A DNA stretch of 64,000 bases from Bacilli bacterium (GTDB lineage Bacteria > Bacillota_I > Bacilli_A > RF39 > UBA660), in assembly GCA_017436345.1 (NCBI GenBank), contig JAFSDH010000008.1, forward strand, positions 1 to 64,000. The letters are read 5' to 3'. Below are positions 34,940 to 43,805 of the stretch, one piece after another. The position numbers and the translations under genes are program-made. The notes under the pieces were generated by a model. It was not told where the DNA came from. It saw only the letters and a list, made by a program, of their open reading frames with translations, and ran no database searches. Within the stretch, counting starts at the first letter, position 1. Every line of letters starts with the position of its first letter.

Positions 34940-35482
34940 ATGAAAGAAGAGTTAATGTTAATTATTCCAAATAAAGAATATATGAATCAAGCTAAGGAAT
35001 TAATAAAAGAAACTATTGAACTGGATAATGATAATCCAGACAAATGGGCCGGTTTTTCTAGGTTAAATGAGTTTGAAAATTATGATGAATGGCTACAAAA
35101 AATCGCTGATGAATTACACCAAGAAAAACTTGAGCCTGGAAGAGTAACTGCTAGCACATATTTTACAATTAGAAAAAATGATAATCGTATTGTTGGCATT
35201 ATAAACATTAGGCACGAATTAAATGATTATTTATTAAATTACGCGGGACACATTGGATATTCTATAAGACCAACCGAAAGAAGAAAAGGTTATGGAAAAA
35301 AACAACTTCTGTTAGGGTTAGAAAAATGTCTTGATCTAAATATAAAAGATATTTTAGTAACTTGTCGCAAAAATAATATTGGAAGTGCTAAAACTATTGA
35401 AAGTTGTAACGGAAAATTAGAAAACATTATTTATAATCCCCACGATGAAGATAATCATAAAAGATATTGGATTAAATTATAG
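34940..35482 (+). CDS. GNAT family N-acetyltransferase
   Basis: This 180-residue protein has the acetyl-CoA-binding signature of GNAT enzymes, I-G-Y-S-I-R-P-T-E-R-R-K-G-Y-G (about 110-124), and a following helix. The acceptor is unknown. The ATG at 34940 is chosen since AGTGAG precedes it; an upstream in-frame GTG overlaps that site. It follows the Nudix gene closely. Confidence 0.88.
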   Translation: MKEELMLIIPNKEYMNQAKELIKETIELDNDNPDKWAGFSRLNEFENYDEWLQKIADELHQEKLEPGRVTASTYFTIRKNDNRIVGIINIRHELNDYLLNYAGHIGYSIRPTERRKGYGKKQLLLGLEKCLDLNIKDILVTCRKNNIGSAKTIESCNGKLENIIYNPHDEDNHKRYWIKL

Positions 35483-35581
35483 ATAAAAAGTTTGTTATTT
35501 ATAAAAAGTACCATGTATAAATCCTTGCAAAAATAAATATTTTTGATATACTTGTATTACTTCAAAAAAGAGGTGAAGAGT

Positions 35582-36157
35582 ATGAAAAAGAAAATTATGA
35601 TTGATATGGATGATGTTATTACATCGGGTGGTTTTTTATATTTAATAAACAAATTTTTAAACAAAAATTATACAATTGAAGATTTTTCTGAATTCTATAT
35701 GCAGGATATGTTACCAGATAAAAAAGCTTTTTTCGACTGGTTTGTAACTCAAAATCAATATGATTACTGTGAGTTATTGCCAGGGGCAAAAGAAATAATA
35801 GAAAAATTAAATAAAGAATACGATGTTTATATAGGAACATCTTATGTTTTTCGAGATATTCCAGAAGAATCAAGCATTATATTAAAACAAAAATGTGATT
35901 ATTTAACAAAAGAATTACCATTTATATCACCATTTCAATATATATTTATATATGACAAATCATTATTAAATGTAGATATTAAAATCGATGATAAACCAGA
36001 TAATTTATCTAATTGCGAAAGAAAGTTGTTATTTAGTGCTTGGCATAACAATAAAATTACTGATGAAGAACTAAAAAAACAAGGAATTGAAAGAGTAAAT
36101 AACTGGTATGAAATAGGAGATAAATTGCTTAATAAAAATAATCAAAACATAAAGTAG
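35582..36157 (+). CDS. 5'-nucleotidase-like HAD protein (NT5C type)
   Basis: This 191-residue protein resembles the 5'(3')-deoxyribonucleotidase family. The HAD nucleophile motif D-M-D-D-V-I-T lies at 8-14, a threonine in Y-I-G-T-S-Y, and a late aspartate pair in D-I-K-I-D-D-K-P. The family removes phosphate from (deoxy)nucleoside monophosphates. The ATG at 35582 has AGAGGTG upstream. A promoter-like TTGCAA / TATACT pair lies about 35 bases before it. Its TAG lies inside the following terminator. Confidence 0.75.
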   Translation: MKKKIMIDMDDVITSGGFLYLINKFLNKNYTIEDFSEFYMQDMLPDKKAFFDWFVTQNQYDYCELLPGAKEIIEKLNKEYDVYIGTSYVFRDIPEESSIILKQKCDYLTKELPFISPFQYIFIYDKSLLNVDIKIDDKPDNLSNCERKLLFSAWHNNKITDEELKKQGIERVNNWYEIGDKLLNKNNQNIK

Positions 36158-36177
36158 ATTTCTATATCTACTTTTTA
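36151..36177 (+). terminator. Terminator overlapping the NT5C-type gene stop
   Basis: AAAGTAGAT pairs with ATCTACTTT; the stop TAG (36155-36157) is in the 5' arm. Confidence 0.85.
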
Positions 36178-36213
36178 TTATTTATGTTAAAATTAATACA
36201 TTGGAGTGATATT

Positions 36214-36513
36214 ATGAGTTTAGAAGATCAATTTCGCTATTTTGTTAGTGCATATTATGGAGTTATCGAGATGGATGAATATGATTTAAAAGTCTATGTA
36301 TTAAAAGATATAGAAAACTATATAAAAGATTTTATTGAAGTATACCCAATTGATAATTTTAACTACAAAAAAGAAGCTGAATTAGTAGAGACAAATACAT
36401 CACTAAAAACAAAACTGCAAGATGCTTTATTAGTCATAAACAAAATAAATGGTCCAATAGAGTTATCTTTATTAATTAAGAAAAGATTAAAAGAACTAAA
36501 AGATAAAAAATAA
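36214..36513 (+). CDS. Unknown small soluble protein
   Basis: This 99-residue protein is acidic and mostly helical, with no signal peptide, membrane segment or recognised motif. The ATG at 36214 is used since GGAGTGAT lies upstream; earlier in-frame starts would run into the promoter region. It is followed by a cation transporter gene 25 bases later and is probably co-transcribed with it. Confidence 0.55.
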   Translation: MSLEDQFRYFVSAYYGVIEMDEYDLKVYVLKDIENYIKDFIEVYPIDNFNYKKEAELVETNTSLKTKLQDALLVINKINGPIELSLLIKKRLKELKDKK

Positions 36514-36538
36514 CATATAATTATTTAGGAGTGAAACA

Positions 36539-37429
36539 ATGGAACGATACAACCAAGTTAAAATTGCCAGTATTTTAGGTATAGTTGGCAATATATTCTT
36601 ATTAATAATAAAAGCTATTATTGGATTTATTACAAATAGCCAAGCAATGATTGCTGATGCCTTTAACAGTGCTGGGGACATATTTTCATCTGCTATGACA
36701 TATATTGGTAATAAAATAGCTAGTAAACCAGGCGATGAAGATCATAACTTAGGTCATGGAAAAGCTGAATACATCTTTTCGATGCTAATAAGTCTTGTTA
36801 TGATTGTAATGGCATTAAAAATATTTATGGATTCATTATTATCAATTATTAATAAAACGACTTACACATTCTCAATATGGTTAACTATTGTTTGTATAAT
36901 AACAATTATTATTAAAATAGCATTATATATTTATACTCATTCATTATCAAAAAAATATAATAACTTATTAATAGAAGCTAACGCATGTGATCATAAAAAT
37001 GATTGTGTTTTAACAACATTTAATCTAATATCAGGCCTATTAGCATTAAATGGAATATATTGGTTTGATGGTTTTGTTGGTTTAAGTATTTCAATATGGA
37101 TAATTTATACATCTATAAAAATATTTAAAGAAAGTTATGATGTTTTAATGGATAAATCTATTTCTACTAAAGTAAAAAATAAAGTATACAAAATAATTGA
37201 AAAACATAAAGAAATAAAAGGATTTAGACATTTTAATTCAACTCCTGTTGGTTATAAGTATCAAATATCACTAACGATATTTGTAGATGGAAATTTATCG
37301 ACATACGAAAGTCATCGAATTGCTGATAACTTAGAAAAAGAAATTATAAAAAAAATAGATGAAATATATCTAGCTGTAATACATGTAAATCCTACTGAAA
37401 AAAAAGATAAAGATATTAGCAAAAACTAA
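36539..37429 (+). CDS. Cation diffusion facilitator family transporter
   Basis: This 296-residue membrane protein exports divalent metals (zinc, manganese or iron) in exchange for protons. Six membrane segments are seen. D40 and D47 in I-A-D-A-F-N-S-A-G-D form the transport-site motif of the second segment, and H69/H73 in D-H-N-L-G-H-G-K-A-E follow. A cytoplasmic C-terminal domain begins near 205. The metal cannot be told. Its stop is inside the terminator loop. Confidence 0.9.
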   Translation: MERYNQVKIASILGIVGNIFLLIIKAIIGFITNSQAMIADAFNSAGDIFSSAMTYIGNKIASKPGDEDHNLGHGKAEYIFSMLISLVMIVMALKIFMDSLLSIINKTTYTFSIWLTIVCIITIIIKIALYIYTHSLSKKYNNLLIEANACDHKNDCVLTTFNLISGLLALNGIYWFDGFVGLSISIWIIYTSIKIFKESYDVLMDKSISTKVKNKVYKIIEKHKEIKGFRHFNSTPVGYKYQISLTIFVDGNLSTYESHRIADNLEKEIIKKIDEIYLAVIHVNPTEKKDKDISKN

Positions 37430-37438
37430 TATCTTTTT
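37411..37438 (+). terminator. Terminator containing the CDF gene stop
   Basis: AGATATTAG pairs with CTAATATCT. The TAA stop (37427-37429) is in the 3' arm. Confidence 0.88.
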
Positions 37439-37498
37439 ATTTAGTTTTTAAAAATAAAGAGGTATAATATAAATGGATAAAATAGAAAGAGGTGTTCT

Positions 37499-38032
37499 AT
37501 GAGTGAAATAAAAGAAACTAATAATATATTATATCGAGTTGAAAAAAATTTTCCTGTTAATGGCGTAAATTTTATTGACTTAACACCAACTTTAACCGAA
37601 AATAATCATTTTTTTGAAGTGTCTAAAGCTTTAAAAGAACTAATATTAAGTAAAGAACAAGAAATTGATTATATAGTTTCTCCTGATGCTAGAGGATTCT
37701 TATGGGGAACATATATAGCTTCGTTACTACACAAACCATTAATACCAATTAGAAAACATGGTAAATTACCACCAAGTAGTGTAATGGCTACAACTAGTGA
37801 TACTACTGAATATTCAAATATCAAGCTTGATTTGCCGATAGTTAATATTAAAAATAAAAGATGTATTTTTATAGATGATGTTTTTGCAACAGGAGGAACA
37901 TTTAAGGCTTGCAAAAAATTAATAAATGATAATGGTGGAATTTTAGAAGAAGCATATGTAATTTTAGATATTGAAATTTCTTTAGAAAAAGTAAATTCCC
38001 TAATAAAAAGTAAAGATATAAAAATTGACTAA
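37499..38032 (+). CDS. apt: Adenine phosphoribosyltransferase
   Basis: Apt salvages adenine to AMP with PRPP. The 177-residue protein has the PRPP-binding motif C-I-F-I-D-D-V-F-A-T-G-G-T (122-134) and I-V-S-P-D-A-R-G-F-L-W-G (59-70), where Apt proteins have S-x-x-A-R-G-F. R-K-x-G-K-L-P (85-91) is also an Apt feature. It is a single gene with AGAGGTG before the ATG. Confidence 0.85.
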   Translation: MSEIKETNNILYRVEKNFPVNGVNFIDLTPTLTENNHFFEVSKALKELILSKEQEIDYIVSPDARGFLWGTYIASLLHKPLIPIRKHGKLPPSSVMATTSDTTEYSNIKLDLPIVNIKNKRCIFIDDVFATGGTFKACKKLINDNGGILEEAYVILDIEISLEKVNSLIKSKDIKID

Positions 38033-38093
38033 TTATAATTGTAAGATAAAAATATTGATGTTATAATTAAGATATAAAATGGGAGGCTAGAAG

Positions 38094-39074
38094 ATGGAAA
38101 ATAATAGCGAAAAAGAGACAAAAAACAAAGTAGAAAAAGCCAAAATATCACCAATGGATGCTGACATTATGAATTTAAATAATGATGATTCATTTGCACC
38201 AATTGGTGAAGAAGAAGAAAGAGTTCCTCTTACAGAAGAAGAAAAAGAAGAAGTAAGAAAAAAATTATTAATTTTACTAGTTGTAATTTTCTTATCACTT
38301 GTCTTACTAGTAGTAATACTAATATTTGATCCTTTCTCAAAAGATGAACCAAAAAAAGAAAATAAAAAAGAAGAAAATGTAGAAGAAACACCACAAGTTA
38401 ATCAAAAGAAATTAATAGAGTATGAAGACGGAGAAATTGATTTAACAAATGATGAAATATCTATTTTAATGGAAGAAATAGTATTTAAAGATCAAGATCA
38501 TTATGAAAATAATGCATTAACATTATTTGTAAATGATATTAACGTTACTAATTTATCTGATAACTACAAACTATTTTTATTAGGAAAAACAAGTGATTTT
38601 AATTCAGCTATATTACAAAATGCGAAAGATACTGATTTCTGTAATAATGAATTTAAGATATCAAAAGATCAAGTTGATAAATTGTTAATGGATAGATTTA
38701 ACACTAATGTAACAAAATATGAAAATTTCTTATATCACTACTATGACTATGATGGATATAATAGTACTTTAAGATTTACATATTTTAATGATGAATATAC
38801 TGGTAAATGCTATCATCCAAATAATATAGTTAAATCTGCTATTCAACAAGAAGTAATAAAAGCAACTAAAGAAGGAGATAAATTATATTTAGATTGCAAA
38901 GTAATTTTTATAAATGAAAATGGCGTATATAAAGATCCTAATTTCAAAGAAGTGATTTCAACAGGACAAACTAGTAGTCCTAAAACATATATTGGAAAAG
39001 GAAATATTTATAGATATACATATGATATAAGCCAAAACAATTATTCTCTAATAAGTATATCTTTACAAAAATAG
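38094..39074 (+). CDS. Single-pass membrane protein of unknown function
   Basis: This 326-residue protein has an acidic cytoplasmic N-terminus (about 1-55), one membrane segment (about 57-79), a lysine/glutamate-rich stalk and an exported domain of about 220 residues. The domain has two isolated cysteines in F-C-N-N-E and K-C-Y-H and one in D-C-K-V. No family was recognised. The stop lies inside the following terminator. Confidence 0.6.
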   Translation: MENNSEKETKNKVEKAKISPMDADIMNLNNDDSFAPIGEEEERVPLTEEEKEEVRKKLLILLVVIFLSLVLLVVILIFDPFSKDEPKKENKKEENVEETPQVNQKKLIEYEDGEIDLTNDEISILMEEIVFKDQDHYENNALTLFVNDINVTNLSDNYKLFLLGKTSDFNSAILQNAKDTDFCNNEFKISKDQVDKLLMDRFNTNVTKYENFLYHYYDYDGYNSTLRFTYFNDEYTGKCYHPNNIVKSAIQQEVIKATKEGDKLYLDCKVIFINENGVYKDPNFKEVISTGQTSSPKTYIGKGNIYRYTYDISQNNYSLISISLQK

Positions 39075-39091
39075 GCTTTGCCTATTTTTTT
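39067..39091 (+). terminator. Terminator containing the stop of the gene at 38094
   Basis: AAAAATAGGC pairs with GCCTATTTTT around TTT; the TAG stop (39072-39074) is in the 5' arm. Confidence 0.88.
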
Positions 39092-39107
39092 AATTAGGAG
39101 GGTTAAA

Positions 39108-39920
39108 ATGAAAAAATACATATTTTTGGATATAGATGGAACTCTATTAGATTCTAAAAAACAAGTATCCTGTGAAAATATTAAAGCAATGAATGAATTA
39201 AAAAAAGATGAGTTTGAAATAGTTTTTTGTTCCGGAAGAAACAATGATTATTTAATTAATCTATCTAAAAAGACTAATACATCTAACTATATAATATCTT
39301 CTAATGGTAGTATGATATATAACCAAAAAGAAAATAAAATTATTCATGCCGATTGTATTCCTTTTCATATACTAAAAAATATTTATAATTATTGTAAAAA
39401 AAATAAACTAGCAATAACTTTCAATACTGATAAATATCGATATTATAATGATTTTTATCATCAAGAAAAAAAAGATATAAAAATAATTAATAATATAAAT
39501 GATATAAATAATATCATAGTAACACAATTTGTTGTAGGAAGTTATAATTATCAAAAAATGATTGAAGTAAAAGAATATATTGATAATATAGAAGAATTAG
39601 AAATAGTTAATATTTCAACAACAATGAAATTCAAACAAATAAATAGTAAAGATGGTTTTTTCTATGATGTTGTTTTAAAAGGTATAAATAAGGGAACAGG
39701 AATAGATAGTTTTATAAAATATATGAATATTAGTAAAAAAGACTGTATAGCTATCGGAGATCATATTAATGACGTTGATATGTTTAATGCTACTGAGTAT
39801 AAAATAGCTATGGGAAATGGTTATGAAGAATTAAAAAAACAAGCTGATTATATTGCTAAAACAAATGATGATAATGGAGTAGTTGATGCTTTAGAACATC
39901 TACAAAAGAAATTTTTATAA
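39108..39920 (+). CDS. Cof-type HAD hydrolase
   Basis: This 270-residue protein is a HAD-superfamily phosphatase of the Cof/IIB type: D-I-D-G-T-L-L-D (8-15) with the nucleophile, S-S-N-G-S (about 65), and G-D-H-I-N-D-V-D-M near 217. Members dephosphorylate sugar phosphates or pyridoxal phosphate; the substrate is open. The ATG at 39108 has AGGAGGG upstream; starting earlier would overlap the terminator of the previous gene. Confidence 0.9.
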   Translation: MKKYIFLDIDGTLLDSKKQVSCENIKAMNELKKDEFEIVFCSGRNNDYLINLSKKTNTSNYIISSNGSMIYNQKENKIIHADCIPFHILKNIYNYCKKNKLAITFNTDKYRYYNDFYHQEKKDIKIINNINDINNIIVTQFVVGSYNYQKMIEVKEYIDNIEELEIVNISTTMKFKQINSKDGFFYDVVLKGINKGTGIDSFIKYMNISKKDCIAIGDHINDVDMFNATEYKIAMGNGYEELKKQADYIAKTNDDNGVVDALEHLQKKFL

Positions 39921-39962
39921 AAAAATAAATAATATGTTATAATATATAATAGGTGATAAAAT

Positions 39963-41939
39963 ATGATGATTGGATTTAAAAAAGAAAATACATCAATTGA
40001 TAAAAGAATAATTGATAATATAAGAGGGTTATCTATAGATATGATTGATGCTGCAAGTAGTGGACATCCAGGTATTGCTTTAGGAGCAGCACCTATTTTA
40101 ACAACACTTTATGGAAATCATTTAATTGTTAATCCTAAAGATGATAAATGGATCAATCGTGATCGTTTTGTTATGTCTGCAGGTCATGGTTCAAGTTTAC
40201 TATATGCAACATTATATATGTCAGGATATGATATAACTTTAGATGACTTAAAAGACTTTAGAAAAATAGATTCCAAAACGCCAGGTCATCCTGAAGTAAA
40301 TGTAACTCCAGGGGTTGACGTATCTACTGGCCCTTTAGGACAAGGAATTTCAACTGCCGTAGGTATTGCAATTGGTGAAAAATACTTAGAAAAATATTTT
40401 GGAGAAGAAATTATTAACTACAATACTTATGTTTTATGTGGAGAAGGCGATTTAATGGAAGGAATTTCCTACGAAGCATGTTCTTTAGCTGGAAAACTCG
40501 GTTTAAACAAATTAATTGTATTATTTGATTCAAACGGAATAACTTTAGATGGTAGTCTAGATAATAGTTTCAATGAAAATATTAAAATGCGTTTTGAATC
40601 TCAAGGATGGAATTATCTACATGTTGCTGATGGTGAACAAACACAAGATATTGATAGTGCAATAGAAAAAGCAAAACAATCAGACAAACCAACCATCATT
40701 GAAATTAAAACAACAATTGGTAAGTATTCTGAATTACAAGGAACTTCTGATGTCCATGGTGCACCATTAACAAAAGAAGATATTACAAACGTTAAAAACA
40801 AATTATCTCTAAGAGATGTTACCTTTCAACCAACTGCTGAATCTCTTGAAATAATGCAACAATCTATAAATAATAGAACACTAGAAATATATGATGCATG
40901 GCAAAAGAAATATGAGTCTCTTGATAAAAATACTAAAAAAGATCTTGATTCAATAATAAACTATAAAAACCCTATCAATTTAAAAGATATAATTTATGAT
41001 TTACCAACTGAAATGAAAGAAGCAACAAGACAATCTAGTGGTAAAGTATTAAATTCTATAAGTGATATTTATCCTTTCTTAATAGGGGGAAGTGCTGATG
41101 TGTGTAAATCAACAAATGCAAAGATTAAAAGTAGTAGCGCCTTCTCAAATAATTATCCTTTAGGAAGAAATATAAATTTTGGAATTAGAGAACATGCAAT
41201 GGGAGCAATTGCAAATGGTATTGCCTTAACTGGATTAACACCTTTTGCATCAACATTCTTCTCATTTTCGGATTATTTAAAACCAGCAATTAGAATGAGT
41301 GCATTAATGGATTTACCAGTCGTATATGTTTTTACCCATGATTCAATCACTGTTGGTGAAGATGGACCAACTCATCAACCGGTTGAACAACTAATCGCAC
41401 TTAGAAGTATTCCTAACTTAGATGTATATCGTCCAGCTGATGCGAATGAAGTTATTGGTTCTTACAAAGCGATTTTCGAAAAAAGAAAACCAGCTGCATT
41501 AGTTTTAGGAAGAAATAAAGTTGAAATAAACGAGCTAACTAATATAAATGAAACTATGAAAGGTGCTTATATATTAGATAAAGAGCATAAAAAACTAGAT
41601 GCTATAATTGTAACAACAGGCGAAGAACTTAATCTTACATGCCGAATAAAAAAAGAATTAGAAAGCAAAGGATATGATATAAGAATTGTATCAATGCCAT
41701 CAATAGAAGTATTTGAACGACAAGAAAAAGAATACAAAGAGGAAATACTTCCAAAACAAACAAAAACATTTGTTATTGAGGCATCATCATCATATTCATG
41801 GTATAAATATGTAAACGATGAAAATTATCTATTTACAGTTGATAACTTTGGTTATAGCGGTAAAAAGGATGATATATTAAATAAGTTCAATTTAACAGAA
41901 GAATATATAATTAAAAAAATAGAAGAATTATTAAATTAA
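39963..41939 (+). CDS. tkt: Transketolase
   Basis: Transketolase moves two-carbon units in the pentose phosphate pathway with thiamine diphosphate. The 658-residue protein has the cofactor motif G-E-G-D-L-M-E-G-I-S-Y-E (about 161-172), G-H-G-S-S-L (about 74), G-P-L-G-Q-G (about 122) and the C-terminal T-H-D-S-I-T-V-G-E-D-G-P-T-H-Q-P. Length is normal. The order tkt, sirA-like, yneF equals that of Bacillus. Confidence 0.96.
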   Translation: MMIGFKKENTSIDKRIIDNIRGLSIDMIDAASSGHPGIALGAAPILTTLYGNHLIVNPKDDKWINRDRFVMSAGHGSSLLYATLYMSGYDITLDDLKDFRKIDSKTPGHPEVNVTPGVDVSTGPLGQGISTAVGIAIGEKYLEKYFGEEIINYNTYVLCGEGDLMEGISYEACSLAGKLGLNKLIVLFDSNGITLDGSLDNSFNENIKMRFESQGWNYLHVADGEQTQDIDSAIEKAKQSDKPTIIEIKTTIGKYSELQGTSDVHGAPLTKEDITNVKNKLSLRDVTFQPTAESLEIMQQSINNRTLEIYDAWQKKYESLDKNTKKDLDSIINYKNPINLKDIIYDLPTEMKEATRQSSGKVLNSISDIYPFLIGGSADVCKSTNAKIKSSSAFSNNYPLGRNINFGIREHAMGAIANGIALTGLTPFASTFFSFSDYLKPAIRMSALMDLPVVYVFTHDSITVGEDGPTHQPVEQLIALRSIPNLDVYRPADANEVIGSYKAIFEKRKPAALVLGRNKVEINELTNINETMKGAYILDKEHKKLDAIIVTTGEELNLTCRIKKELESKGYDIRIVSMPSIEVFERQEKEYKEEILPKQTKTFVIEASSSYSWYKYVNDENYLFTVDNFGYSGKKDDILNKFNLTEEYIIKKIEELLN

Positions 41940-41997
41940 TTCTTTTTTTCTACATTTTTCAATTAATAATTAATCTATACTCATAATAGGTGATTAA

Positions 41998-42423
41998 ATG
42001 AAAATATATTATATATTTAAAATTAAAAATGATTTCTATGATTTATATAAAAATTATCCTAATGCATTATATAATCTTTTTTTAGAAATATATGAATTAA
42101 AAAAAAATGAAATTGATTATGGATTAAATTTATTTAATCAAATATCTACCTCATTTAATAAAAAAAGATTAGACTACAAAATAACTAGTTTTTTATCTGA
42201 TAAGTTACGATATTCAAAAAATAAAGATGAACATATTATAAATAATATATTTAGAGAAGAAGTAAGTATTATGAAAATAAAGAATACTCATATTATAATA
42301 AATACTATTTCCTCTAATACAGAATTTTTTGAAATATTAGAAAAAAATGATAAAAACTTATTTGCATGTGATTTTAAAAATAATGATTATTTTTTCTTAT
42401 CAGGAATCAAAACACTTGTCTAA
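41998..42423 (+). CDS. sirA: SirA-like protein (YneE)
   Basis: In Bacillus SirA binds DnaA and blocks new replication rounds during sporulation. This 141-residue protein is only weakly similar: a start M-K-I-Y-Y-I-F-K-I (1-9) where SirA has a Y-x-I-Y-x-V/I strand, and a paired I-x-Y motif in the middle. The call leans on synteny, since it lies between tkt and yneF exactly as sirA does in Bacillus. It starts with AGGTGATTAA-ATG. Confidence 0.6.
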   Translation: MKIYYIFKIKNDFYDLYKNYPNALYNLFLEIYELKKNEIDYGLNLFNQISTSFNKKRLDYKITSFLSDKLRYSKNKDEHIINNIFREEVSIMKIKNTHIIINTISSNTEFFEILEKNDKNLFACDFKNNDYFFLSGIKTLV

Positions 42424-42465
42424 ACATATTATTTTTAGTAAAATGTCATTAGGGAGATGAATAAT

Positions 42466-42675
42466 ATGTGGATGAATATACTATGGTTAGTAATTGGTTT
42501 AATATTAGGTGCAGTTATTGGTTTCTTTTTATGCAAAAAATTTATGACAAGTTATTTAAAAAAGAACCCACCTATAAATGAAGAAATGATAAAAACATTA
42601 ATGTTACAAATGGGAAGAAAACCTTCTCAAAAACAAATAAATCAAATTATGAAACAAATGGAGAGATTTAAATAA
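42466..42675 (+). CDS. yneF: YneF family protein
   Basis: This 69-residue single-pass membrane protein has the YneF layout: an N-terminal membrane helix (about 4-24), then [19 protein letters not shown] (25-43) and [11 protein letters not shown] (50-60), which are family hallmarks. Function is unknown. GGGAG at 42451-42456 fits the ATG at 42466 better than the ATG at 42457. Confidence 0.9.
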   Translation: MWMNILWLVIGLILGAVIGFFLCKKFMTSYLKKNPPINEEMIKTLMLQMGRKPSQKQINQIMKQMERFK

Positions 42676-42685
42676 TCTCTTTTTT
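42661..42685 (+). terminator. Terminator with the yneF stop codon
   Basis: AGAGATT pairs with AATCTCT; TAA (42673-42675) spans loop and 3' arm; T6 follows. Confidence 0.82.
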
Positions 42686-42735
42686 ATTGACTAAATTCTA
42701 AATATATATAAAATAAATACATAAGAGGTGAAACC

Positions 42736-43503
42736 ATGATTAACTTAAAAAGATTAGCTATAAGACAAGTATTAGAATCATCTGATATAACAAAACCAAT
42801 CCTATTTCCATTTACGGAAGAAGAAATGAAAGAATTACTATTTGATTCAGGTAAAGATAACGAAGGGAACCAATTTTATTCTTTTAATAATATTTTATAC
42901 GCAGAAAGATCAAAAATAGATTTCAGTAATGTAAGTTTTGAAGGAGTTTTTTTAAGAGGTATAGATTTATCAAAAACTCATGGTATTAAATTTAATCCAC
43001 AACTAATATATAATAAAGATTTAAGTGGTACTAAATTAAATGAAAATATTGAAATAATAGGAAATGAAAGAATGAATCAAATAGATTTATTTGAGGGAGT
43101 ATGTATAAAAGGAACCGAATTTAATGGATGTAAAAATGTAATAATTAATCCTCAAACTATTGCCGAAAAAGAGTTTTCTGATGCATCATTAAAAGGTGTA
43201 AGATTTAATGGTTCATTTGATGGAGTAAAATTATGGAAAACTAACTTTAGTGGTAGTATTGGTGCCCAAATAGACCCTAAAACAGTAAGACACCTAGATT
43301 ATTGTGTTTCAACTGATGCTATTTTATTAGATTTACCAGCAGAAAGAGGTGGTTATGGAGCCAAAAACTACAATGAATTATTAAAAAAAAGAGATGAATA
43401 TAAAGAAGCGTTTAAAGAATTAATTTTAGATCAATTACCACCCAAAAAAGAAGAACCTAAAGAAGTAATAGAACAACCAAAACAAAAAAGAAAATGGTTT
43501 TAA
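42736..43503 (+). CDS. Pentapeptide-repeat-like protein with long-period repeats
   Basis: This 255-residue protein carries degenerate pentapeptide-like segments (F-S-N-V-S-F-E-G-V-F-L-R-G-I-D-L, F-N-G-S-F-D-G-V-K-L). On top of these is a longer repeat, seen as F-N-P-Q-L-I, I-N-P-Q-T-I and I-D-P-K-T-V, each followed by a D/E-L/F-S-G/D-like step. The C-terminus is charged and ends in K-R-K-W-F. The fold is probably a right-handed beta helix; function is unknown. Confidence 0.65.
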   Translation: MINLKRLAIRQVLESSDITKPILFPFTEEEMKELLFDSGKDNEGNQFYSFNNILYAERSKIDFSNVSFEGVFLRGIDLSKTHGIKFNPQLIYNKDLSGTKLNENIEIIGNERMNQIDLFEGVCIKGTEFNGCKNVIINPQTIAEKEFSDASLKGVRFNGSFDGVKLWKTNFSGSIGAQIDPKTVRHLDYCVSTDAILLDLPAERGGYGAKNYNELLKKRDEYKEAFKELILDQLPPKKEEPKEVIEQPKQKRKWF

Positions 43504-43531
43504 TTGACAAATAAAAAATAAATAGTATAAT
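43504..43531 (+). promoter_or_regulatory. Promoter of the cysteine synthase leader
   Basis: TTGACA (43504-43509), 16-base spacer, TATAAT (43526-43531). Both boxes are perfect; the -35 starts one base after the upstream gene's stop codon. Confidence 0.92.
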
Positions 43532-43556
43532 TCAAATAAAGAAAGAGGTGCTTAAT

Positions 43557-43616
43557 ATGAAGAAATGTTGTTGTAGCATTATCAAAACTAACAAAATATT
43601 TTTTCATATGGGCTAA
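43557..43616 (+). CDS. Cysteine-run leader peptide 1
   Basis: The 19-residue frame M-K-K-C-C-C-S-I-I-K... has three consecutive UGU cysteine codons (43566-43574) and a GAAAGAGGTG ribosome site 6 bases upstream. It is the first reading frame after a strong promoter and is followed 12 bases later by a strong terminator, then by a second Cys-containing leader and cysteine synthase. This is the layout of an amino-acid attenuation leader that senses charged tRNA-Cys. I could not find a convincing antiterminator by eye. Confidence 0.8.
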   Translation: MKKCCCSIIKTNKIFFHMG

Positions 43617-43627
43617 TATAAAAAATT

Positions 43628-43672
43628 AAACCTTCTTTTATCATAGTCTATATGATAAGAGGAGGTTTTTTT
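43628..43672 (+). terminator. Attenuator-type terminator between the two leaders
   Basis: Bases 43628-43644 pair with 43652-43668 in a 17-bp stem (two G-U pairs) around a seven-base loop, followed by T's. The ribosome site GAGGAGG of leader 2 lies in the 3' arm, so the hairpin also hides it. Confidence 0.9.
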
Positions 43673-43673
43673 A

Positions 43674-43805
43674 ATGTTTAAAAAATTAGTAAATAATATA
43701 CGATGTTGTCTCCTAATAAAAGCAAAAGACAAATATATAAATAAATTAAAAGGAGACAAATATGATAAAGAATTTAATAGGGAATACGCCCTTAATACGT
43801 ATTAA
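43674..43805 (+). CDS. Cysteine-codon leader peptide 2
   Basis: A 43-residue frame starts after GAGGAGG with a 43674 ATG and carries adjacent UGU UGU codons at 43704-43709 (residues 11-12). It runs into the cysteine synthase gene in another frame and stops at 43805. The Cys codons overlap the 5' arm of a hairpin that masks the cysteine synthase ribosome site. A ribosome stalled there would open the hairpin. The layout fits translational attenuation as known for erm and cat leaders; the peptide itself may have no function. Confidence 0.7.
   Translation: MFKKLVNNIRCCLLIKAKDKYINKLKGDKYDKEFNREYALNTY
43706..43759 (+). promoter_or_regulatory. Hairpin sequestering the cysteine synthase ribosome site
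   Basis: TTGTCTCCT (43706-43714) is the exact reverse complement of AGGAGACAA (43751-43759). The 3' arm contains the AAGGAG ribosome site of the gene starting at 43762. The 5' arm begins at the tandem Cys codons of leader 2. Confidence 0.85.

Noticed and set aside
43628-43672. A classical antiterminator pairing for leader 1
   Set aside because: Only weak pairings were found (for example with AAAGAAAGAGG upstream), much weaker than the 17-bp terminator, so I make no claim.
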